Positions 18,848 to 27,441 of a DNA stretch of 64,000 nucleotides are shown piece after piece. Made by a program: the position numbers and the translations under genes. The DNA is from Psychrobacter glaciei. Its GTDB lineage: Bacteria > Pseudomonadota > Gammaproteobacteria > Pseudomonadales > Moraxellaceae. The stretch lies in the NCBI RefSeq assembly GCF_014652895.1, contig NZ_BMZR01000001.1, positions 620,001 to 684,000 of the forward strand, written 5' to 3'. The first letter of the stretch is position 1. Every line of letters starts with the position of its first letter. Under the pieces are notes generated by a model. It was not told the DNA's origin. It did not search any database and saw only the letters and a list, made by a program, of their open reading frames with translations.

Positions 18848-19558
18848 ATGCAGGCAAATCCAGCACAAAACCAACCAAAGCCACAAAAACAACTGGCACT
18901 ATTTGATCTAGATCACACACTACTCGATGTCGACAGCGACTATCTATGGGGTGAGTATATCGTCAATAATGGACTGGTAGATGAGGCGCAATATCGCACG
19001 GCTAACCAAGCATTTTATGAACAGTATATCGAAGGTACGCTAGATGCCACAGAATACAATGAATTTGTCGCGCAATTTTTGACCACATTGCCATTGGCGC
19101 GGTTGCATGAGCTGCGTGAAGACTATATCAAAAGCGAAATCGAGCCGCATATTCGTCCAAAAGCGATGGAAGTATTGTGTCAGCATATTGAGCAAGGGCA
19201 CGATGTGGTCATTATCTCTGCGACCAATGATTTCGTGGTCTCTGCCATTGCCAAACGTTTCGGTATTGAAGGTGCCAATGTGTTATCGACCCCGCTCGAA
19301 ATAAAAAACGAACGCTATACTGGTAAATTAACAGACCAGCCTAACTTTAAAGAAGGTAAGATTTACCATCTTAATAAATGGCTTGATAAGCAAAAATCAG
19401 TAGGCGTGAGCTTTGATAAAACCTATGCCTACTCAGACTCTAAAAACGACATTCCGTTGCTCGAATGGGCAGATGTGGCGATTTGTGTGTCACCTGATGA
19501 TGCCCTACATGCACATGCGTTAGCGCATCGCTGGGCAGTGGAAGACTGGTCAATTTAG
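18848..19558 (+). CDS. HAD-IB family phosphatase (SerB-like)
   Basis: 236 residues. The HAD motif I is FDLDHTLLDVDS near residue 20, motif II is VVIISATNDFVV, and motif III/IV is AYSDSKNDIPLLEWAD. This pattern matches the HAD-IB group, which includes phosphoserine phosphatase-like and CicA-like enzymes acting on small phosphorylated metabolites. The substrate cannot be read from sequence. ATAAGG lies upstream of the ATG. It precedes prfB by about 115 bp on the same strand, so linkage is possible. Confidence 0.88.
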   Translation: MQANPAQNQPKPQKQLALFDLDHTLLDVDSDYLWGEYIVNNGLVDEAQYRTANQAFYEQYIEGTLDATEYNEFVAQFLTTLPLARLHELREDYIKSEIEPHIRPKAMEVLCQHIEQGHDVVIISATNDFVVSAIAKRFGIEGANVLSTPLEIKNERYTGKLTDQPNFKEGKIYHLNKWLDKQKSVGVSFDKTYAYSDSKNDIPLLEWADVAICVSPDDALHAHALAHRWAVEDWSI

Positions 19559-19674
19559 GCAACCTAAAGCGCGTTAACGTAGAGGCAATCATAATTAGCC
19601 AAGCGTTTAGCATCAATCTCATTTAAAATAGCGGCAGATTCGTTAGACACTTATTTAAAAAAACAGGAATATTT

Positions 19675-20770
19675 ATGGAAATCAATCCGTATCAAGAACA
19701 AATTAAAGATTTATCAGAGCGTGGGCAGGATTTGCGGAGGTATCTTTGACTTCGATGGCAAGCAAGAACGCTTAGAAGAGGTCAATTTAGAATTAGAAAA
19801 CCCCGATATTTGGAACGATCCAGAGCGTGCGACCAAAATTAATAAAGAAAAAAGTCATCTTGATGGGGTCATCGATGTCGTCGTTTCGCTTGAGACCACA
19901 TTAGAAGATGCGTCTGCGATGCTAGAGCTGGCGGTAGAAGCAGAAGATGAGTCGTTGCTTGCTGACGTGCAAAGCGAGCTGGATAATGCTGAAAAACGCG
20001 TTGCTGATTTAGAGTTCCGCCGGATGTTCAGCGGTGAGATGGATCCGAATAACTGCTACCTAGATATCCAGTCAGGCAGTGGCGGTACCGAAGCACAAGA
20101 TTGGGCAGAGATGCTGCTGCGTATGTATACGCGCTGGGCGGAAGCGCATGGCTTCAAGGTTGACGTTATAGAAGTATCATCAGGTAGCGTCGCGGGTATT
20201 AAGTCAGCAACGATTGAGATTAAAGGTGACTATGCCTTTGGTTGGTTGCGTACCGAAATCGGCGTGCATCGCTTGGTACGTAAGTCACCATTTGATAGTA
20301 ACAATGGTCGCCATACCTCATTTGCTGCCGTTTTTGTCTCGCCTGAAATTGATGATAATATCGAAATTGACATCAATCCAGCGGATTTGCGTATCGATAC
20401 TTATCGTTCATCGGGCGCAGGTGGTCAGCATGTGAACACGACTGACTCTGCGGTGCGTATTACGCATGAGCCAAGTGGCGTGGTAGTGACTTGTCAGAAC
20501 GAGCGTAGCCAACATGGTAACAAAGCCACCGCGATGAAAATGCTACGTGCTAAGCTCTATGAGCTAGAGATGCAAAAGCGTATGGAATCCCAGCAAGCGG
20601 TTGAAGATGGCAAGTCCGACGTCGGTTGGGGCAGTCAAATCCGCTCTTATGTGCTCGATGACTCGCGTATTAAAGATTTGCGTACTGGCGTCGAAACCTT
20701 TAACACCGGTGCGGTACTAGACGGCGACCTTGATCAGTTTATTGAAGCAAGTCTAAAAGCGGGACTATAA
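19675..20770 (+). CDS. prfB: Peptide chain release factor 2 (programmed +1 frameshift)
   Basis: The gene starts at ATG 19675 ([12 protein letters not shown]...), reads 24 codons, meets an in-frame TGA at 19747-19749, and continues in the +1 frame from GAC 19748 to the stop at 20768, giving about 364 residues. Skipping one T restores the usual RF2 protein ([15 protein letters not shown]). The RF2 anticodon-like SPF motif occurs in [11 protein letters not shown], and the peptidyl-tRNA hydrolysis GGQ motif in [16 protein letters not shown]2 recognises UGA and UAA. Any annotation beginning at 19721 would be a truncated artefact. ppnP follows 43 bp later. Confidence 0.97.
19736..19750 (+). promoter_or_regulatory. 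prfB autoregulatory frameshift site
   Basis: A Shine-Dalgarno-like GGAGG (19736-19740) is followed by TAT CTT TGA C. This is the classical RF2 site: when RF2 is scarce, the ribosome pauses at UGA and slips from CUU to UUU. The SD element is GGAGG rather than the AGGGGG found in E. coli. Confidence 0.96.
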
Positions 20771-20813
20771 AGAGCGTTTTAAAATATTAATCAATATTTA
20801 ATTAAGGAAAATT

Positions 20814-21098
20814 ATGCCAAGCGTTAATAATTATTTTGATGATAAAGTAACTTCTATTGCTTTTCAGACAGCGACTAAGCCTGCGACTGTCGGCGTCATG
20901 TCTATTGGTGAATATGAATTTGGCACCAGCGAATTTGAGACCATGAGTGTGGTCAGCGGTGCACTAACCGTCAAGCTACCAGAGAGTGACGAGTGGCAAA
21001 CCTTTAATGCTGGCGAGCAATTTACCGTTGAAGCCAATCAGAAGTTCCAAGTAAAAGTAGAAGTCGAAACCGCTTATTTGTGTGTGTATGGTAAATAA
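20814..21098 (+). CDS. ppnP: Pyrimidine/purine nucleoside phosphorylase (DUF1255)
   Basis: 94 residues, the family's usual length. It is a single cupin barrel ([53 protein letters not shown]). PpnP splits a range of nucleosides with phosphate to base and ribose-1-phosphate. AAGGAAAATT directly precedes the ATG. It follows prfB closely and is closed by a strong terminator at 21132, so it may be co-transcribed with prfB. Confidence 0.93.
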   Translation: MPSVNNYFDDKVTSIAFQTATKPATVGVMSIGEYEFGTSEFETMSVVSGALTVKLPESDEWQTFNAGEQFTVEANQKFQVKVEVETAYLCVYGK

Positions 21099-21131
21099 TA
21101 GTCTCTAAGTTTTAGTCTTATCAGAACAATC

Positions 21132-21164
21132 AACGCCAAGTATTTTATACTTGGCGTTTTTTTG
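21132..21164 (+). terminator. Terminator after ppnP
   Basis: AACGCCAAGTA pairs perfectly with TACTTGGCGTT around a short AT loop, followed by seven T. Confidence 0.92.
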
Positions 21165-21259
21165 TGAGTATTTTTTGAGAGAAGTTTAGCCATTTTTAGA
21201 CTATTTAGATGACCATTTAAATGACTATTAAGTGAATTGAAGACACGTCCTAATCAAGA

Positions 21260-21712
21260 TTATAAGTTTTTACGGTATTGCACCATGTCCGTTTGGGTGG
21301 CGATTGCGTCATAGAGTTTACGCGCTGCAATGTTGCCTTCTTGAGTGCTCCAATAGACACGGTTGCAGTCTTTCTTATTGGCAAAGTCATAGATCTGTTC
21401 AATCAATGTGCGTCCTACGCCTTGCCCGCGAACAGATTCATTAACGTACAAGTCCTCCAAGTAGCAACATTCGGTACTATTCCAAGTATTGGGATGCAGC
21501 ACCACATGGGTAATACCTACCAGCGTATCATCCTGCCATGCCCCAAATCCATAAATAGGTACATTGTTATCTAGCAAATTGCGCCATGTTGTATCAGTCG
21601 TGCTCATTGGCAAATGAGTTTCATAAAATGTTAGATAGCGTTGCCACAACACTAACCAAAGGTCGTAATTTGCATTAGATAATGGCGTGATTTTTATAGA
21701 AGGATTTTCCAT
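21260..21712 (-). CDS. GNAT-family N-acetyltransferase
   Basis: 150 residues. The acetyl-CoA loop is seen as VRGQGVGRTLIEQIYDFA after the beta-4 strand YLEDLYVNES, and the C-terminal part YWSTQEGNIAARKLYDAI is typical of GNAT enzymes. It would transfer an acetyl group from acetyl-CoA to an amine; the substrate is unknown. It is convergent with ppnP and alone on its strand. The start lacks a strong ribosome site. Confidence 0.9.
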   Translation of the reverse strand: MENPSIKITPLSNANYDLWLVLWQRYLTFYETHLPMSTTDTTWRNLLDNNVPIYGFGAWQDDTLVGITHVVLHPNTWNSTECCYLEDLYVNESVRGQGVGRTLIEQIYDFANKKDCNRVYWSTQEGNIAARKLYDAIATQTDMVQYRKNL

Positions 21713-21893
21713 AGGTTTTTACTCAGTTTTATTGATGGACATATGTTTAATTATAACTCAGTAAATCGTAATTGATAAGATTTTTATGGTGCAGTTTTTA
21801 CACAGGATTACACTTTGTCTGTGTCAAATAAACAGCAAAAATAATCGCAGTTAATTATGCTAAAAAAATTACTTTTCAAAGGTGTAGGACTCT

Positions 21894-23012
21894 ATGACTA
21901 AGGCAGGCGAGCAAACAATGATAAGAGATGTACGCCATGATTATGAGTATCTTGCCAGCCGCGCTAATCTGCGTTATGTGAGTGACGATGAACCAGGTTA
22001 TGCGCGCAGACGTTGGGGTCGTGGTTTTACTTACCGTGATGCAACGGGCGAAACGGTCAAAGATAAAGCGCTGCGCCAGCGTTTTGATGCGCTGGTGATA
22101 CCGCCAATGTGGTCAGAGGTTTGGATCTGCCAAGATGAAAAAGGCCATCTACAATCGACAGGACGAGATGAAAAATCCCGTAAGCAGTATTTGTATCATC
22201 CGTCATGGAATAACATTCGTGATCAAGCCAAATTCGATGCGATGATAGGCTTCGCAGAGGCGTTACCCAATCTACGAGCACAGGTCGAAAAAGACTTAGA
22301 GGCAGAATCATTGTCACGTACCAATGTGCTCGCCGCAGTGGTTAAGTTACTTGAGACCACCTTGATTCGTATTGGCAATAGTCGCTATGCCAAGCAAAAT
22401 AAAAGTTATGGGCTGAGTACGCTACGTAGTAAGCATGTCAGTGAAACAGACACTGGATTGGCGTTTGATTTTGTCGGAAAAAGCGCAAAGGAGCATCATA
22501 TTGAGCTGCAAGACGAGCGTTTGATAGATATTGTGCAGGCCTGTTCTGAGCTACCGGGCTATCAGATATTCAAATACTTAGATGACGATGGACATAAGCA
22601 AGTCGTCGACAGTAGCGATATCAATGACTACTTACGCATGCATACGTGCGGCATGGACTGCGAAAGCAAGCTATATAGTGCAAAGGATTTTCGCACATGG
22701 ATGGCAAGTGTGCTCGCGGCAAGCTACCTACATGACGAGCTACAAACGATAGCAGGCGCTAGTATACTTGCAAGTGCACCAGAAAGCGCTGAGCGACAGC
22801 AATTAGTCACTGATATGGTAAAAAGCGTGGCAGCAGAGTTGGGCAACACGCCGACCGTATGCCGTGCCTCGTATATTCATCCCATTATCATTGAACGTTT
22901 TTTGGCAGGGCAGTTTTTTGAGTCTTACAAACAAGCCCGCCGTGGACGGACGAAAAAATATCAAAGTTGTGAAGAGAAAGCCTTACTAGGATTCTTGAGC
23001 GCTGACGTTTAA
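21894..23012 (+). CDS. DNA topoisomerase IB (poxvirus/bacterial type)
   Basis: 372 residues. The N-terminal domain shows GRGFTYRDATGETVKD and IPPMWSEVWIC. Catalytic residues of the tyrosine-recombinase-like fold are recognisable: Arg in LIRIGNSRYAKQNKSYGLS, Lys in TLRSKHV, Arg in AKDFRTWMASVLA, and the nucleophile Tyr near residue 327 in CRASYIHPIII. The enzyme relaxes supercoils by a 3'-phosphotyrosyl nick. GGTGTAGGA lies upstream of ATG 21894; a second in-frame ATG lies eight codons in. It stands alone. Confidence 0.93.
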   Translation: MTKAGEQTMIRDVRHDYEYLASRANLRYVSDDEPGYARRRWGRGFTYRDATGETVKDKALRQRFDALVIPPMWSEVWICQDEKGHLQSTGRDEKSRKQYLYHPSWNNIRDQAKFDAMIGFAEALPNLRAQVEKDLEAESLSRTNVLAAVVKLLETTLIRIGNSRYAKQNKSYGLSTLRSKHVSETDTGLAFDFVGKSAKEHHIELQDERLIDIVQACSELPGYQIFKYLDDDGHKQVVDSSDINDYLRMHTCGMDCESKLYSAKDFRTWMASVLAASYLHDELQTIAGASILASAPESAERQQLVTDMVKSVAAELGNTPTVCRASYIHPIIIERFLAGQFFESYKQARRGRTKKYQSCEEKALLGFLSADV

Positions 23013-23134
23013 GTGTACCCTTTTAAATATAGGCGTTTAGGAATTTATGTTTAAGTGCTGATACTCCAGTACTGATGTTTTAATCAATGGTTCAAGAATG
23101 GCTGTCATACATGACTATCGTAGTTTTCTCTGCT

Positions 23135-23176
23135 TATCTATAACTCATTAATAATAATGAGTTATAGATAATTTTT
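23135..23176. terminator. Perfect 16-bp hairpin, probable terminator of the topoisomerase gene
   Basis: TATCTATAACTCATTA (23135-23150) and TAATGAGTTATAGATA (23155-23170) pair without mismatch around a 4-base loop, followed by ATTTTTAT. It is low in GC for a terminator and lies 123 bp after the stop. The rest of the 331-bp gap to 23343 shows no gene. Confidence 0.55.
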
Positions 23177-23343
23177 ATCTGCATAAAATAAAAATGATAC
23201 GTTATGTATTGAAATAAGTATAAAAATGCGTTACTAATAGAGTCTGATAAATACGAACATATTAAACGGTCTATAGGATGTGGCCGTTTTACAATCATAA
23301 ACACCATTTTACCCGTTACCTGCTATTGCTAAAGGATTAGCTT

Positions 23344-25059
23344 ATGAACACCGCCTCTCAAACCGCTACGATCGCTGATACAGACGCCTCAGTTACGCCA
23401 AAAAACTATACCGATTATTATAATAACTTCGACATGAATACACTGCTGTCAGAAATCTTTGGCGAGCATGTAGATGATCGTTTAAATGCCTATATGGCCT
23501 GCTGTGGTCGTCATGTACGTGATGGCCGCGCTGACAATGCCGCGCTAGTACACGAAGATACTACAGGCAATATAACGCGCATGAGCTTTGGTGAGCTTGA
23601 TAAAGCGAGCGCTCAAATTGCTAACTTACTACAGTCGTATGGCGTAAAAGCGGGTGATAAAGTGGCGACTATGCTACCACGTACGCCTGAGCTGCTCACT
23701 GTGGTATTGGCAACATGGCGCATCGGAGCCGTATATCAGCCGTTATTTACCGCCTTTGGTTATGATTCGATCAAATATCGGATGGACAAGGCCGACACCA
23801 AGGTTGTATTTACCAATTTAGATAACCGTAGCAAATTTGAAGATTTGGCGGAGCAAACCAAAATGGTATTGGTTGGCAATGTAGCGGATGCTCAGACATG
23901 GGGTGATGATCACTATAGCCAGTCTATGGAAGCACAGTCGCAAACGATAGAGCCAGTCACGCTAGATACGGATGCACCATTTTTGCAGATGTTTACCTCA
24001 GGCACGGTTGGTAAATCAAAAGGTGTGAGCGTCCCGTTAGCAGCGTTACCTGCCTTTTACTTGTATATGCGTTATGCCATTGATCTATGTGAAGATGATC
24101 ATTATTGGAACATGGCGGATCCAGGCTGGGCGTACGGTCTATACTACGCAATCACAGGGCCTCTATTACTTGGCGTTACTACGTATTTTAATGAAGCGGG
24201 CTTTGATGCTGCCAATACACGTGATTTTATGGTGCGCCATCAGATCACCAATTTGGCCTCTTCACCAACCGCCTTCCGAATGATGAAATCCAGCGGCATT
24301 TTCGACAATGTTGATGAAGACGCTCATAAGGATACCAATGCCAAGTTATCTCTACGCTGTGCCAACTCAGCAGGGGAAACGCTCAATACCGAAGTCGTAA
24401 GCTGGGTAGAAACCTATCTGACGTGTCAAGTGAAAGACCAATATGGGCAAACAGAGACAGGCATGACGTGCTGTGCTCATCATGCACTGGCGCATGAGTG
24501 TCCAGTTGGCTCTATGGGTATGGCACTGCCAGGGCATACGCTCGTCGTATTAGATGATGATATGAATGTACTGCCCGATGGCGAGCAAGGGCAATTAGCC
24601 GTTGTGGTCAGTCAGTCACCCGCGTTTTATTTCCAAGGGTACAGCTGGAATGAGAAGCAAGCCTTTGCAGATGATTATTACTTAACAGGCGATGTGGTTG
24701 AGCGTCATAGTGACGGTAGCTATTGGTTCTCAGGACGTGATGATGACATCATTATTACCGCAGGTTATCGTGTAGGGCCTACTGATGTCGAAAATACCGT
24801 ATTAGAGCATGAAGCGGTTGCAGAATCAGCAGCAGTTGGCGTGCCAGATGAAGTGCGTGGACATACAATCAAGTCTTATGTGGTGTTAAAAGATGGCATT
24901 GAAGGCTCTGAAGAAATCGCTCAGCAAATTAAAGATTTGGTGCGCAAGCGTCTATCGACTCATGCTTATCCGCGTGAGGTCGAGTTCGTGAGCGAACTAC
25001 CAAAAACCCCAAGTGGTAAGATTCAACGCTTTTTGCTGCGCAGTCTATCTGCCGGATAA
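23344..25059 (+). CDS. AMP-forming acyl-CoA synthetase
   Basis: 571 residues. The adenylate-forming signature is FTSGTVGKSKGVSVPLAALP, with further core motifs DQYGQTETGMTCCAHH, YYLTGDVVERHSDGSYWFSG and the C-terminal PKTPSGKIQRFLLRS, whose Lys is the usual catalytic (and acetylation-regulated) residue. It activates a carboxylic acid to acyl-CoA through an acyl-AMP. The PGWAYGLYYAITGPLLLG stretch is like medium-chain or short-chain synthetases. The SDR-type hydroxyacyl-CoA dehydrogenase downstream suggests fatty or branched acid breakdown, but a palindromic element separates them. The start ATG follows AAAGGATTAGCTT. Confidence 0.92.
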   Translation: MNTASQTATIADTDASVTPKNYTDYYNNFDMNTLLSEIFGEHVDDRLNAYMACCGRHVRDGRADNAALVHEDTTGNITRMSFGELDKASAQIANLLQSYGVKAGDKVATMLPRTPELLTVVLATWRIGAVYQPLFTAFGYDSIKYRMDKADTKVVFTNLDNRSKFEDLAEQTKMVLVGNVADAQTWGDDHYSQSMEAQSQTIEPVTLDTDAPFLQMFTSGTVGKSKGVSVPLAALPAFYLYMRYAIDLCEDDHYWNMADPGWAYGLYYAITGPLLLGVTTYFNEAGFDAANTRDFMVRHQITNLASSPTAFRMMKSSGIFDNVDEDAHKDTNAKLSLRCANSAGETLNTEVVSWVETYLTCQVKDQYGQTETGMTCCAHHALAHECPVGSMGMALPGHTLVVLDDDMNVLPDGEQGQLAVVVSQSPAFYFQGYSWNEKQAFADDYYLTGDVVERHSDGSYWFSGRDDDIIITAGYRVGPTDVENTVLEHEAVAESAAVGVPDEVRGHTIKSYVVLKDGIEGSEEIAQQIKDLVRKRLSTHAYPREVEFVSELPKTPSGKIQRFLLRSLSAG

Positions 25060-25082
25060 GGGCGTTTTGCAATATATAGTAT

Positions 25083-25256
25083 TAGGGCGCGTCATCAATT
25101 AGCATATGAATACATTTAGTGGTCTTAAAATGACTAAATTTAGCCAAACATCGTCAGAAATCTTGTCAATATGTTCATATTTACGGCAATTCCTTCCTTG
25201 TTTGGCTGCAATTTTCCTCATTTTAAGCCTCACAATCTAAATGATGACACGCCCTA
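25083..25256. repeat. 174-bp palindromic MITE-like element
   Basis: The 20-bp terminal inverted repeats TAGGGCGCGTCATCAATTAG and CTAAATGATGACACGCCCTA agree at 18 of 20 positions. Pairing continues inward (AGCCAAACA with TGTTTGGCT; TTAAAATGA with TCATTTTAA), so the whole element is an imperfect palindrome. It has no coding capacity. The ends are TA-GGG...CCC-TA, consistent with insertion at a TA target. Confidence 0.85.
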
Positions 25257-25363
25257 GATAGCATTTCGTTAAAATAGAGATTTTTTATGGTGAAGCTATT
25301 TAACATAAGCTGATTAACAATGAAAATATCAAATATCAAATAATAAATAGTTAAGGAACATTC

Positions 25364-26143
25364 ATGCAAATTCAAAAAAACAGCTTTTTGGTCACAGGTG
25401 GTGCATCAGGTTTAGGCGAAGCGGTAGTTCGTGCGTTAGTTGCTCAAGGTGGCAACGTTATCATTGCTGACTTGAATGAATCAGCTGGGCAAGCACTGGT
25501 CAACGAGCTGGGAGATAACGCACGTTTTGTACGTTGTGATGTCACAAGTGGTGATGAGGTGCAAGCGGCTGTTGCTGTTGCTGAAGAAGCGTTCGGCGGT
25601 CTCCACGGCTCGATCAATTGCGCAGGTATCGCTGTCGTACAAAAGCTGCTAGATCGCGAAAACAATCCAGCAGATCTTGAGGCTTTTAGCCGCGGGGTTA
25701 ATATTAATCTGGTCGGTTCATTTAACGTAGCGCGCTTAGTCGCGTCTAGTATTGCCAAAAGAGTGGCTAATGCCAATAACGTAGAAAAGAATATAGATCA
25801 AGGTATTATTATTAATACTGCGTCTATTGCGGCCTTTGACGGGCAAATGGGGCAGGCAAGTTATGCATCGTCCAAAGCTGGCGTCGTCGGTATGATGTTG
25901 CCACTGGCTCGTGAGCTGGCACGTCACGGCATTCGAGTGATGACTATTGCACCCGGTATTTTTGCCACACCAATGATGGATTCGATTCCCGAAAAGGCGC
26001 GTGAGCAATTAGAGTCTGGCGTGCCTTATCCTAAACGTTTGGGTGATCCTAATGAATTTGCCAAACTGGTCACCCATATTATTGATAATGCCTACCTAAA
26101 TGGTGAAGTCATTCGTCTCGATGGTGCCATTCGTATGGTCTAA
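25364..26143 (+). CDS. SDR-family 3-hydroxyacyl-CoA dehydrogenase
   Basis: 259 residues. The NAD-binding motif is VTGGASGLGEAVVRALV at the N-terminus, with Asp in IIADLN favouring NAD over NADP. The catalytic Ser/Tyr/Lys set is visible as NTASIAAF and ASYASSKAGVVG. The protein resembles the type II 3-hydroxyacyl-CoA dehydrogenase group (HSD10-like), which oxidises 3-hydroxyacyl-CoA. A small insertion NANNVEKNIDQG precedes the catalytic Ser strand. TTAAGGAACATTC precedes the ATG. It is likely functionally linked with the acyl-CoA synthetase upstream. Confidence 0.9.
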   Translation: MQIQKNSFLVTGGASGLGEAVVRALVAQGGNVIIADLNESAGQALVNELGDNARFVRCDVTSGDEVQAAVAVAEEAFGGLHGSINCAGIAVVQKLLDRENNPADLEAFSRGVNINLVGSFNVARLVASSIAKRVANANNVEKNIDQGIIINTASIAAFDGQMGQASYASSKAGVVGMMLPLARELARHGIRVMTIAPGIFATPMMDSIPEKAREQLESGVPYPKRLGDPNEFAKLVTHIIDNAYLNGEVIRLDGAIRMV

Positions 26144-26149
26144 TGATAT

Positions 26150-26418
26150 TAGGGTCTGTTGAACATTCAAATGTGGTACTGGCAGTGGCTATTTTTTAGA
26201 CAATACGCAGTGAAATTTTTGACGCCTAGTCATTCTAGGTTAGACAATTTCGCCATGTATTGGCAAAAAATAGTCCCGCCCCGAAGGGCTGATGCTAAAA
26301 TCACCCCAAACGTTGTTATAAACCTAGCTAAGGTCTCGACATTATCGTCGGTTTACGCCTAGTTTGATGCGATTTTAGCGATCAGCAGTCCTAATATTTG
26401 AATGTTCAACAGACCCTA
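26150..26418. mobile_element. MITE-like element, copy 1 (269 bp)
   Basis: Perfect 23-bp terminal inverted repeats, TAGGGTCTGTTGAACATTCAAAT at the left and its complement at the right end. The body has nested complementary blocks (GGCTATTTTTTAGACAA against TTGGCAAAAAATAGTC) and no transposase. The second copy, 30195-30475, is in the opposite orientation and roughly 90 percent identical, with about 12 extra bases near one end. Ends and TA flanks are consistent with a non-autonomous element of an IS5- or IS630-type transposon; that affiliation is inference. Confidence 0.88.
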
Positions 26419-26540
26419 GTTTCTTATAAAAAAATAAGATTTTTGCGATATGATTCACGAAGTTTTCACAAAAATTGGCATGGTGCTTTGATATATTATG
26501 ACTCACTGTTATTGAGCGTTGGTTATAAGGATTAAAGCCT

Positions 26541-27110
26541 ATGTCATTTTTTCTTCCACATGCTAGCAAGCGTGCAAATTGGCTACTGATTGCAATAGGA
26601 ATTAGCCTTGCTGCTATTATTAGCACTAGTGCCATTGCTGCGGTTAAGCATATTGTAGAAAAAAAGCAACCCATTGCTAATAACGTTATTATCGATAAAG
26701 TCTTTGTCGATAAATCTGAACGCCGTTTGCAATTATTGAGTGGCGATGATGTAATTCGTACTTATCATATTGCATTGGGCGACAGTCCGATAGGACACAA
26801 GCAGCAACAAGGCGATGAACGTACACCCATAGGCAACTATACTTTAGATTATAAAAATGAAAACTCTATTGCCCATCGCTCCATTCATATTAGTTATCCA
26901 AATGCGGCTGATAAAGCGCAAGCCAAATCACTTGGTGTCAATCCGGGCGGTGATATTATGATTCATGGTCAGATGAATGGCTTTGGTCATTTAGCATGGC
27001 TCAATCAAAAACGCGACTGGACAGATGGTTGTATCGCCGTGACCGATGATGAGATGGATGAAATCATGGCTGCAGTCAAGGTAGGTACTACGATTGAAAT
27101 CGTAGAGTAG
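26541..27110 (+). CDS. L,D-transpeptidase (YkuD domain)
   Basis: 189 residues. A membrane anchor lies at about residues 11-35 (NWLLIAIGISLAAIISTSAI), followed by a YkuD domain: VFVDKSERRLQLLSGDDVIR, the IMIHGQMNG strand and the catalytic DGCIAV with Cys164. Such enzymes make 3-3 cross-links in peptidoglycan, attach lipoproteins, or cleave those links (YafK-like); which applies here cannot be decided. AAGGATTAAAGCCT precedes the ATG. It and clpB are the two genes enclosed by the inverted MITE copies. Confidence 0.88.
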   Translation: MSFFLPHASKRANWLLIAIGISLAAIISTSAIAAVKHIVEKKQPIANNVIIDKVFVDKSERRLQLLSGDDVIRTYHIALGDSPIGHKQQQGDERTPIGNYTLDYKNENSIAHRSIHISYPNAADKAQAKSLGVNPGGDIMIHGQMNGFGHLAWLNQKRDWTDGCIAVTDDEMDEIMAAVKVGTTIEIVE

Positions 27111-27340
27111 AGCGATTGAATTTTCGATGACACGGCCTAATTTTATATCAATCAGATAGGGTGTCAGACTCGCTTATTCTATTCTTTGTCGTACTTTTAC
27201 TTGCCTTCTGCTCGCTTTTTTATAGTACTGTTTCCCCCTTCATACCTTTTAAACCCCTCTTAAAAATATACTTAAATGATATTAATCAATAGTCAATGCT
27301 AAATATCATTGCTTATAGTAAGGTTTTATTCGATAATTGG

Positions 27341-27369
27341 CTTGAAATAAGAACATATATACCTTATAT
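27341..27369 (+). promoter_or_regulatory. Candidate sigma-32 heat-shock promoter of clpB
   Basis: CTTGAAA (27341-27347) is separated by 14 bases from CCTTATAT (27362-27369), close to the heat-shock consensus CTTGAAA-N(11-16)-CCCATNT. It is 72 bp upstream of the clpB start. The remaining gap after the transpeptidase gene (27111-27340) holds nothing recognised. Confidence 0.6.
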
Positions 27370-27441
27370 AAATGACAGATAACAGTAGTCGCTAGACTAT
27401 AAAGCATCTGCTGTAAATACTAATTATAAAAGGATGTGAAT

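Noticed and set aside
19721-20770. prfB as a 349-residue protein starting at GTG 19721
   Set aside because: It ignores the programmed frameshift; the true start is ATG 19675 in the other frame.
26150-26418. A complete insertion sequence
   Set aside because: No transposase reading frame; only terminal repeats and hairpins, hence MITE-like.
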